A program made the position numbers and the translations under genes. From Sphingomonas sp. (lineage in GTDB: Bacteria; Pseudomonadota; Alphaproteobacteria; Sphingomonadales; Sphingomonadaceae), in NCBI RefSeq assembly GCF_030145815.1, contig NZ_JAIXHL010000025.1, positions 1 to 64,000 of the forward strand: DNA of 64,000 bases, read 5' to 3'. The notes beneath the pieces were generated by a model. That model worked only from the letters and a program-made list of their open reading frames with translations, did no database searches and was not told the DNA's origin. Below are positions 19,026 to 26,420 of the stretch, piece by piece. Numbering within the stretch: the stretch's first letter is position 1; each line of letters begins with the position of its first letter.

Positions 19026-20765
19026 CCGTCCTTCCCAGTGGCGGACCCATGCCTCGACTTCCACGAGCGCCATCACTTCTGGGAGCGCCTCGCTGTCCGC
19101 CATCGTTCCCTCAAGAAATCTCGTGATGCGCTCCCGATCGAGCAGCCCTTCCCGCGCGAGCGCGCCGTCGAGGAGCATTTCGCGAATGATGGTCATGTTC
19201 GCCCGGATCATCCGGTAGGCGAGGCTGCTGAACGAGACTTTGGTGCGGCGGTCGATAACGGATGCGGGCAGCCGATCCCGAAACGCTTCGCGCGCTACGG
19301 TACGGTTGTTGCCGCCGGCGCACCAGAACCAGGTCGGGATGGAGATGCAGATCTCCGCGATAGGCTGCGACATCAAAGGCGCGAGCAACGGCGCCATCGC
19401 TTCGCGGCCATAGCCTTCGAGCTGGTTCTGGATTCCAATGATCGACCAGACGTGCTTGCACTTGCCCGGCGGAATTCCGGCGGGAGCCGCGAGCCAAGGA
19501 TTTCCCTCGGGCCATGGCAGGCAGTCTCGCACATGGGGTGCCAGAAACGCATTGGTCATCGGCTTGGGCATGGCGGAGTGATTTCGGGGCCAGCGCCGGG
19601 CAGCGGCCGCGAATACCTTCCAGACGTTGGTCCGCGTCATCTGGGCGATGTCGCCAGCGGTTTCGAACACACCCTTGCCAAGACCTTCGGCAGCGAGGCG
19701 ATCAATCAAAGGAAATGCCGAATGGGTGAGACAGAACATGCTGTCCCCGCCACCGCCGCCGAAAAAGGCATCGGTGCGGAGCTCGGCGGCCAGCACCTGG
19801 ATCGGCCGATCGAGCGCTTGGGAGAATGAGCGCGCGCATGGTCTCGGCAAATCCTGCGCATCGCTGTGGCGGATGTCGACGGTGGCGGCGTCGGCGACCA
19901 GTTCGGTAAGGGGATATCCCAGGAGCTCAGCGACCGCCCGCGCCCAGGGCAGCTCGCTCGCGTCGCCGGGGGCTGGGCCGAAGGTGAGACAATGCGCTTC
20001 CGATTGCCCTGTGCGCATCCCGGCGGCAACGATCGAGGAATCGAGGCCGCCGGAAATCTCGATCAGCGGCCGTTCAAAGCATCCGGCCCACGCCCCGAGC
20101 GTCGTCGATGCCACATCGCGAAGCAACGCGATCGCGTCGGCCCTATCGGTGACGCGCACCGCAGGCTCGGCGAATGTCCAGGGCGACCAGGCGCAATGCG
20201 TCGAAGCGCCACGATCGTTCAGATCGAACACAATCCCAGGGAGAACTTCGCTGATACCGCGAAGGCAAGTGCGCGCCGGCCGGAAGTCTCGGAATACCAG
20301 CGACTGGGTGACGATCGTCCAGTCGATGACAGGTTCGAGTAGCGCTGGGCCAAACAGCAGATTCGGCCGGGACGTGAGGACATGCACACCCTCGATCTCG
20401 GCGTAATAGCAAGGGACTGTCCCCGAGGGATCGCGAATGACCTCGACCCGGTCGCCCAGCGCCCGGATCGCGACGTAGCCGCCCCAATAGGATTTCACGA
20501 GTTCCGACGCCGAGAGTTGGCCAAGCTTCGCTGGTTCGATGACTCGCGCGCTACTCTCCCGGTCGAACAGATGCCCGAATAGGATGCCGCCGCCATTCGG
20601 CAGGACTACATGCGCAGCTCTGGCATCTCCGATCACGAGAAGGCCCGGTCCCTCGACCAGGTCGACCATCGCATGCGATCGCAGCCTTTCGGCGAGACCG
20701 CGCGCGCGCTCATTTGCCTCCGGGCCCGGGACTACCACGCACGCCAGATAAGCCCCTCTGTTCAT
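19014..20765 (-). CDS. Lasso cyclase (C protein; asparagine synthetase-like)
   Basis: ISGGLDSSIVAAGM ATP-binding PP-loop motif, asparagine-synthetase-like domain; ATGA overlap with B gene. Confidence 0.92.
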   Translation of the reverse strand: MNRGAYLACVVVPGPEANERARGLAERLRSHAMVDLVEGPGLLVIGDARAAHVVLPNGGGILFGHLFDRESSARVIEPAKLGQLSASELVKSYWGGYVAIRALGDRVEVIRDPSGTVPCYYAEIEGVHVLTSRPNLLFGPALLEPVIDWTIVTQSLVFRDFRPARTCLRGISEVLPGIVFDLNDRGASTHCAWSPWTFAEPAVRVTDRADAIALLRDVASTTLGAWAGCFERPLIEISGGLDSSIVAAGMRTGQSEAHCLTFGPAPGDASELPWARAVAELLGYPLTELVADAATVDIRHSDAQDLPRPCARSFSQALDRPIQVLAAELRTDAFFGGGGGDSMFCLTHSAFPLIDRLAAEGLGKGVFETAGDIAQMTRTNVWKVFAAAARRWPRNHSAMPKPMTNAFLAPHVRDCLPWPEGNPWLAAPAGIPPGKCKHVWSIIGIQNQLEGYGREAMAPLLAPLMSQPIAEICISIPTWFWCAGGNNRTVAREAFRDRLPASVIDRRTKVSFSSLAYRMIRANMTIIREMLLDGALAREGLLDRERITRFLEGTMADSEALPEVMALVEVEAWVRHWEGRSLG

Positions 20766-21412
20766 ATCGCGAGGATCGGCGTGAAGCCCGATACATGATC
20801 GAAGCTGTCGTTGAGGATGGTATCGGCCGTCTGGAGCCAGCAATGGGCCGCGAACGGTTCAGGCGCGATGCCGAACACGATCTGCGACCCAATACCCCTC
20901 CGCGCGAGCCACTGTTCGAGCGCAAGCGAATCGAGCAGGCAGTTTCGTGCGATCGGGACCATCCGCCGGGCACGCTCGAACGCCTGGGCCTCGATGAGGG
21001 CCGCCGGACCACGCCGGGGCAGAGGGCCCCGCGTTCGGATGCCGGTCAGTATATGGTTCAGCGAGAAGACGCGCAGCGACAGTCGCATGCCCGCAACACT
21101 CACCGCGACCCGAACGGGATGTTCCTTCCCAGCTGCGGGCGCGTCGGTTTGCGCGAGACTGGTCGGGATCGTCACGCGCTCCTTGAGCACGTTGGTCGGC
21201 TCCGGATCGCCCTGTCGCAAGATGCGCGCGCGGACCAGCGTGTCGGTCACGGTCTGGGGAACGACGCCCGCATAGTTCCGATTGAGCCAGGCCAGCATCT
21301 CCCCGGCGGAAGCGGCGGGCACGCGAAAATAGCGGTCCTGCCGGATATCCAGCAAGAACAGCGCTTCGGATGCGACGCAGGCCGTCGCGTGTGGCAAGAT
21401 TCGCCAGAGCAT
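20762..21412 (-). CDS. Lasso leader-binding/protease protein (fused B1-B2, transglutaminase-like)
   Basis: N-terminal RRE-like (EALFLLDIRQDRYFRVPAASAGEMLAWLN), C-terminal Cys protease (ARNCLLDSLALEQWLARRGI... FAAHCWLQTADTILND). Confidence 0.9.
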   Translation of the reverse strand: MLWRILPHATACVASEALFLLDIRQDRYFRVPAASAGEMLAWLNRNYAGVVPQTVTDTLVRARILRQGDPEPTNVLKERVTIPTSLAQTDAPAAGKEHPVRVAVSVAGMRLSLRVFSLNHILTGIRTRGPLPRRGPAALIEAQAFERARRMVPIARNCLLDSLALEQWLARRGIGSQIVFGIAPEPFAAHCWLQTADTILNDSFDHVSGFTPILAI

Positions 21413-21476
21413 TCCGGATGCCGGATCCCTTCGGTGGTGCGGCGCCAGCTCGCTCGGAGCCGGCCGCCGCGGGCGG

Positions 21477-21608
21477 TCAGTTGTCCGAAAGGCCTTCGGG
21501 CAGGATGTACCCGACGATTTCGAACATGCCGGTGCAACTGCCCTGCGTCTCGACGCTGGCCGCGCCAAGATCGATCAGGTCAGCGACCTGCGCCTCTTCG
21601 CTTTTCAT
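21477..21608 (-). CDS. Lasso precursor A1: MKSEEAQVADLIDLGAASVETQ / GSCTGMFEIVGYILPEGLSDN
   Basis: 43 aa; Thr at leader -2, core starts with Gly, Glu at core position 8; missing from the ORF track because of length. Confidence 0.9.
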   Translation of the reverse strand: MKSEEAQVADLIDLGAASVETQGSCTGMFEIVGYILPEGLSDN

Positions 21609-21635
21609 AATGGCTCTCCGTCTTGGTGGATGGCT

Positions 21636-21656
21636 GGCCCGGCGCGCAGCCGGGCC
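21636..21656. repeat. Perfect inverted repeat GGCCCGGC-gcgca-GCCGGGCC between precursors A2 and A1
   Basis: 8-bp arms, 5-nt loop read directly. Confidence 0.85.
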
Positions 21657-21668
21657 GCCGGCTGCGGA

Positions 21669-21800
21669 TCAGTCGTCCGACAACCCATCGTGCTCGATGA
21701 GTCCGATGACGTCGAAGCTGCCGGTCATCGCGCCCTGGGTCTCGGTGCTGGCCGCGCCGAGATCGACGAGATCGACCGCCTGGTCGTGTTCGGTTTGCAT
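21669..21800 (-). CDS. Lasso precursor A2: MQTEHDQAVDLVDLGAASTETQ / GAMTGSFDVIGLIEHDGLSDD
   Basis: 43 aa; internal start within the 21669..21926 ORF; Thr at -2, Asp at core position 8. Confidence 0.92.
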   Translation of the reverse strand: MQTEHDQAVDLVDLGAASTETQGAMTGSFDVIGLIEHDGLSDD

Positions 21801-21841
21801 GGGAGTCACTCCGTCTTGCGTTGGCTTGGGGTGATCGAGTT

Positions 21842-21872
21842 GCGCCGGCCCGGCGCGGAGCCGGGCCGGCGC
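21842..21872. repeat. Perfect inverted repeat GCGCCGGCCCGGC-gcgga-GCCGGGCCGGCGC between precursors A3 and A2
   Basis: 13-bp arms, 5-nt loop read directly. Confidence 0.9.
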
Positions 21873-21879
21873 TCTCGGA

Positions 21880-22017
21880 TCAGTCGTCCGACAGGCCTTC
21901 GCGCGGGATGAGGCCGACGACGTCATACTTGCCGTCGAGGGCGCCCTGGGTCTCGACGCTGGCGACGCCGAGATCGATCAGGTCGATGGATTCGTTGGGT
22001 TCGCGGTCCATGGTCAT
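21880..22017 (-). CDS. Lasso precursor A3: MTMDREPNESIDLIDLGVASVETQ / GALDGKYDVVGLIPREGLSDD
   Basis: 45 aa (or 43 aa from internal ATG at 22011); Thr at -2, Asp at core position 8. Confidence 0.92.
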   Translation of the reverse strand: MTMDREPNESIDLIDLGVASVETQGALDGKYDVVGLIPREGLSDD

Positions 22018-22064
22018 TCTCCTGTCGCGAGATGCGACCAAGAGAAGATTCGCCAAGCCGGCGG

Positions 22065-22095
22065 TTATAAGAAGTTTATAATCGGATTATAATCG
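22065..22095. promoter_or_regulatory. Triple TTATAA box array at exact 11-bp spacing upstream of the precursor operon
   Basis: TTATAAgaagtTTATAAtcggaTTATAAtcg at 22065, 22076, 22087, between gntR stop (22105) and A3 start (22017). Confidence 0.6.
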
Positions 22096-22104
22096 AACGG
22101 CCGA

Positions 22105-22683
22105 TCAAATGGCTTCCCGCCGCCGGATTAGCTCTGCGACCGCCTTCATCCTGCGAAGATGATAGCGCCGAATTGCTTGGGGGAGCGCGCTGTCGAAGAC
22201 GGAAAGCTCGTCGAGTTCTCCGATGATGGGCTCAAGAACCTCCGACTCGATGAATCGGAACGGATGCAGACGGTCGCCAACGCTCGAAATCGCCAGACGG
22301 ATCTCGCGGTTCGGTGCCATCTCGCCGATTCGTTCGAACAGCAGCGCCGTTCTTCCGGCGATCGTTTCATCGTCCGGCTCGTCGATCACGAGCGGGTTTC
22401 GCGCGGTCCGCACCGCCATGAGCACCAGTGCGGAATGCCACTCGTAAAGGTCGCGCAGCCCCGCTTCACTGAGCCGCGGAACATGGAACCCCTCGCCGGC
22501 GCTTGCCTCGACGAGGTGCTCGCCGACCAGCCGTTGCAGGACGTCGCGTACCGGCGTCATGCTGACGCCCAGCTCCTCTGCGAGCCGATTGGCTTCCAGG
22601 CGCGCGCCCGGTGCATACCGGCCCTCGCGCAGCATGCGCTTCAACGTCGCGTAGCTGCGCTCCATCGCCTGGAGCGGACTCAT
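22105..22683 (-). CDS. GntR-family transcriptional regulator
   Basis: MSPLQAMERSYATLKRMLREGRYAPGARLEANRLAEELGVSMTPVRDVLQRLVGEHLVEASAGEGFHVPRLS, GntR wHTH. Confidence 0.9.
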   Translation of the reverse strand: MSPLQAMERSYATLKRMLREGRYAPGARLEANRLAEELGVSMTPVRDVLQRLVGEHLVEASAGEGFHVPRLSEAGLRDLYEWHSALVLMAVRTARNPLVIDEPDDETIAGRTALLFERIGEMAPNREIRLAISSVGDRLHPFRFIESEVLEPIIGELDELSVFDSALPQAIRRYHLRRMKAVAELIRRREAI

Positions 22684-23564
22684 GCGTCGACCTCCTGGCC
22701 GAGCCGGTGGGCCGTGACGGCCTCGGCCTGGTCGGGCCGGAGCGCGTCCACCGCGCCGATGTGCTCGGGGAGGTTGCCGGTAAGGAGGAGGGACGGGCAT
22801 ACGCCCTCATAGTTGCCGAGGTTGGGGCGGTGCTGACGGTAGCCGACCAGGGCGGCGAGCTCCGGCGCGAAGCCGCGCGCGACAGCGGGGGGATAGGCGA
22901 GCCACTGGTTTTCATAGGGCTTGAGCCATCCGAGGCAGTAGCTGACTACGACCGCCTTGCGGATCTCGTCGCTCCGATTGGCGCCGGCGCCGTGGAGCGT
23001 CGAGCCGAGGAACAGGAACGCGTCCCCGGGTCCGAATTCGGCGACGACCGAGCGCTCGGGCATCGTTTCGTTCAGCGCCTCGCGCCCGTGGCTGCCAGGA
23101 TAGAGGACCGTGCCGCCATTCTCGACTGTGAAGGGTGTCAGCGGCCACATGACGTTGACCAGATACTCGACCTCGCCCTTCACACCCTGCCACATATCCT
23201 GATCGCGGTGCGGAAATTGGGCGGGCGCCCCGGGATGCAGCGCGATGGCCTGCATCAGGTTCAGCTGAATCGTATCGCACCACGGCGAGAGCGTGCGATC
23301 GGCGACGGCCAAGATCAGCGGTTCGAGAGCGAGGTCGGCGGCGTGTGGCGAGCGCTTCAACAGGCTCCCGAACCGCTTGGTGCGACCGCCATAGAAATCG
23401 CCCTCGCAAAAGGGCGTCGCCTCATAGGTCGGCGCGAGATCGGCGGCGAGCGCCTCGATTGTGTCGCGCGGCAAGGCATTGGGGATCGCGCACCACCCCT
23501 GAGTCCTAAGCAATTCGAGGGCGGCGTCACAGCCGGCGGGCGTGGCGGTCGGATCTTCGGTCAT
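22680..23564 (-). CDS. Phytanoyl-CoA dioxygenase (PhyH)-family Fe(II)/2OG oxygenase
   Basis: FPHRDQDMW (HxD) ... GSTLHGAGANRSDEIRKAVVVSY; stop overlaps gntR start. Confidence 0.85.
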   Translation of the reverse strand: MTEDPTATPAGCDAALELLRTQGWCAIPNALPRDTIEALAADLAPTYEATPFCEGDFYGGRTKRFGSLLKRSPHAADLALEPLILAVADRTLSPWCDTIQLNLMQAIALHPGAPAQFPHRDQDMWQGVKGEVEYLVNVMWPLTPFTVENGGTVLYPGSHGREALNETMPERSVVAEFGPGDAFLFLGSTLHGAGANRSDEIRKAVVVSYCLGWLKPYENQWLAYPPAVARGFAPELAALVGYRQHRPNLGNYEGVCPSLLLTGNLPEHIGAVDALRPDQAEAVTAHRLGQEVDA

Positions 23565-23573
23565 GGCAGTACC

Positions 23574-24200
23574 TCAGGCGTTGGCGGCGCGGCGCGCCGG
23601 CATTTCGTGCGCGATGATCGGCGACCACACGCCGCCCGCCGCAAGCTCGGCCGGCGTCGCCGGCGTGATCGTGATCTCGAGGGCTCCGAGCAGCGATCGC
23701 CCGCTGGGTAGGGGTTCGCCCAGCGCCCGGCATTGCCAGCCAAAGCCCAGTATCTGCTGGAGCCAGGCCATCTCGGCGACGCCGGTATAGGTATCGATCC
23801 CGGTCTCGAGGGCGTGCGTTGCCAGGGCCGAGACAAGCTGGTTGCGCCTATGGCGCCGCTCCGGAGCGCGCAGCTGCCGGCCCAGGCAGAAGCGGGTAAT
23901 CTCCCAGACGCGCGGCCCGCGCGGGACATTACCGTCGCAGAGCGCGGGGAACAGCGAGTCCAGGATGTGCGGCCGGGTCGTGGGCAACAGCCTCGCCGAG
24001 GCCAGATGCTCATGGTCGAGGTCAGTCAGGATTAGGTAGCGGGCATGCTCGTCATCGAACTGGTCGATTTCGAATCGGCCGTCCAGGGCCGGCAGGTCCC
24101 ATTTGAGCAGATCGATGAAGACGCTTTTCCGGGCGGCGAACATCGACTGGAAGACCATGTCGCCGATGCTGTTGACGGTGGAGTCGACGAGAAGAACCAT
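23574..24200 (-). CDS. LuxI-family acyl-homoserine-lactone synthase
   Basis: MFAARKSVFIDLLKWDLP...EIDQFDDEHARYLILTD...HLASARLLPTTRPHILDSLFPALC...WEITRFCL, conserved LuxI residues. Confidence 0.92.
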   Translation of the reverse strand: MVLLVDSTVNSIGDMVFQSMFAARKSVFIDLLKWDLPALDGRFEIDQFDDEHARYLILTDLDHEHLASARLLPTTRPHILDSLFPALCDGNVPRGPRVWEITRFCLGRQLRAPERRHRRNQLVSALATHALETGIDTYTGVAEMAWLQQILGFGWQCRALGEPLPSGRSLLGALEITITPATPAELAAGGVWSPIIAHEMPARRAANA

Positions 24201-24208
24201 GGAGCAAA

Positions 24209-24228
24209 CCCCTCGAGGTGACGAGGGG
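24209..24228 (-). promoter_or_regulatory. Hairpin overlapping the luxI Shine-Dalgarno
   Basis: Minus strand CCCCTCG-TCACCT-CGAGGGG-TTTGCTCC-ATG; perfect 7-bp arms. Confidence 0.65.
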
Positions 24229-24281
24229 ACAAGCATCCCGATCAGGCACTCGGCGGGGTATTCCAAGAAATGGGGATAGCG

Positions 24282-25037
24282 TCAGTGCCGCAGGATGTCG
24301 GAGAAGCTGATCAGACCGTCGAACAGGGCGCGGACGGCCAGCAAGGCGCGCTTTTGGACGCCGTACCGTTCCCGCGCATGCTTCAGGTGCTGGATGACCG
24401 TTTCGTGCCCCACGCCCAGGATGACCGATATTTCCCAGTCGGTCTTCCCGCGCGCCGCCCAGAGCACGCAATCGCGCTGCCGGTCGGTCAGGATCGGTGC
24501 GCTCTCTACCGCGAAGTCACGCGCGCCGGACAGCCGCCTCGCAGCCTCGAAGGCGAAACCGCCGATTAGCTGGCAGACGAACTGGAATTCCTCTGGAAAG
24601 GCGTCGCCGGCGCCAACGGCGAACGAGCAGGAGCCGAGCGTCTCGCCGGGTATGCTCGACGGGATCGTGAATCCGTCACCGATGCCGACGCGGTACGCCT
24701 CATCCAGGACGATGCGGTCCTCGGGTGTCATCCTGATCATGTCGGGGACGTTCGCCCAGGCAAAGCCTACGCTGGCGAGGTGGCAGGCGCGATGAATTGG
24801 GTCGCATTTTCCCAGGCCGTTCGCGTCGAACCAATCCTGCCAGCTGGAAGGGTAGTTGTGGATTCGAACTGCGGCGCCGTCCTCGCGGCGAAAGTCGATA
24901 TGGTGGGTCAGCGCGAAGTACCGAATGCCCATCGCCTCGCAGCAGTCGATCAGCGCGCCGCGGAGCACATCGACACTCGTTGCGGAGCGCGCGCTTTCCA
25001 CGAATGTTTCGGCAATCGCGAACCTAGGCATACCCAC
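24282..25037 (-). CDS. LuxR-family regulator with autoinducer-binding domain
   Basis: N-terminal autoinducer domain (HNYPSSWQDWFDANGLGKCDPIHRAC) and C-terminal HTH (LTDRQRDCVLWAARGKTDWEISVILGVGHETVIQHLKHARERYGV). Confidence 0.93.
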   Translation of the reverse strand: MGMPRFAIAETFVESARSATSVDVLRGALIDCCEAMGIRYFALTHHIDFRREDGAAVRIHNYPSSWQDWFDANGLGKCDPIHRACHLASVGFAWANVPDMIRMTPEDRIVLDEAYRVGIGDGFTIPSSIPGETLGSCSFAVGAGDAFPEEFQFVCQLIGGFAFEAARRLSGARDFAVESAPILTDRQRDCVLWAARGKTDWEISVILGVGHETVIQHLKHARERYGVQKRALLAVRALFDGLISFSDILRH

Positions 25038-25614
25038 CCCCGCCGATGCGGAAATGGGGTCCTCAACCCGCCAGTTCGCAACGCGGCGCTACAGGGCTCG
25101 TGGGCGAACTACTTCTCAAGGAAGTCACCTGAGCTGATATGAGCGAGTTTTCACCAAATTCTACGACGAATGTCAAATCTCGCTTTGTATTCAACACTTA
25201 GTGCGTTTGTCGTAATCTTCGCACTCTGTGCATTACTGCATAATTTACCTTCGCAAGGGGCGGGCTTCGTCTCGTTGGACTCTCAATAGTCCCCTAACGG
25301 GATGGGCATTTCTCCAATCCGGAATGAGACATCTTCCAAATGCCGAATATTCGATCCGTGCTGGTCACGTGGCGCCCAAAGTTGAATGGTTGGCCGCTGC
25401 GTCGATCGACCGAAGGAGGCGTCGTCGCGCGATGAACTTCCAGGCATTGGATGCTGCCAGTGCCGCGGCCCGAATCGGGGGATCCTGTCGCGGGGTGCCT
25501 CGGCCCCATCGGACCCTGCACGTTCCGAAAATGTCCCCGGGACGGCCGCCGGGCCTACGCCAGAGCAGGGAAACTTTCGCCGCCCGCTGCTTCCGATATG
25601 CTTCCAAATTCGCC

Positions 25615-25655
25615 AATGACCCGCGACGCCCCCTGAGGGGTGGCGCTAAGTCATT
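25615..25655. repeat. Imperfect inverted repeat next to tRNA-Thr 3' end
   Basis: AATGAC ... CCCC-ctga-GGGG ... GTCATT followed by gTTTT. Confidence 0.5.
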
Positions 25656-25671
25656 GTTTTCTATCGGGGAA

Positions 25672-25746
<75 letters not shown>

Positions 25747-25846
25747 ACTCGGCGCGGGCGGAAGGTCCGTTCCACGCTGGGAGGCGGCCCTTTCGCGCGG
25801 GAGCGCCCCATTGTCAAGGCGCAGCGACCCGGTTTATCGCCGCGCC

Positions 25847-25984
25847 ATGACCGACGCCGACAAAAAGGCCCGCCTCGCCGCCGCGCTCCGTGAGAATCTG
25901 CGCAAGCGCAAGGCGCAGGCACGGCAGGCGGCGGACCTGCCCGCGCCGCCACCGGCCCCGCCATCGCCCGACTCCGGCAACTGA
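25847..25984 (+). CDS. Small conserved-looking protein (45 aa)
   Basis: MTDADKKARLAAALRENLRKRKAQARQAADLPAPPPAPPSPDSGN. Confidence 0.55.
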   Translation: MTDADKKARLAAALRENLRKRKAQARQAADLPAPPPAPPSPDSGN

Positions 25985-25987
25985 GCG

Positions 25988-26359
25988 TTACCCCTTCATG
26001 ATGAAGGCATTGAGCTTGTTCCCGTCCGGATCGCGGAAATAGGCGGCGTAGAAGCTGTCACCGCGCGGTCCCGGTGCGCCTTCGCAACTCCCGCCCTGTT
26101 CCAGCGCGATCGCGTGGAGCCGGTCGACCTGCGCCTCGTCCTTCGCCTCGAACGCGACCATCACGCCATTGCCGACGCTCGCGGCATTGCCGTCGAACGG
26201 CTTCATCAACGCGACCCCCGCACCGCCGCCCGGCGTGCCCCAGGCGATCGCGCCATCCCATTCCATCATCCGCGCGGTGCCAAGCTCCGCCGCGATGGCA
26301 TCGTAAAATACCGCCCCCCGTGCGAGATCATTGGTCCCCAGCGTCACATAGCCGATCAT
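25988..26359 (-). CDS. VOC/glyoxalase-family protein
   Basis: MIGYVTLGTNDLARGAVFYDAIAAELG ... YAAYFRDPDGNKLNAFIM. Confidence 0.9.
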   Translation of the reverse strand: MIGYVTLGTNDLARGAVFYDAIAAELGTARMMEWDGAIAWGTPGGGAGVALMKPFDGNAASVGNGVMVAFEAKDEAQVDRLHAIALEQGGSCEGAPGPRGDSFYAAYFRDPDGNKLNAFIMKG

Positions 26360-26420
26360 ATCGTCCTCCCGAATCGTTACGGATGGAACATATTGCGAAC
26401 ATCGCGGCGCTGCAAGCGCG

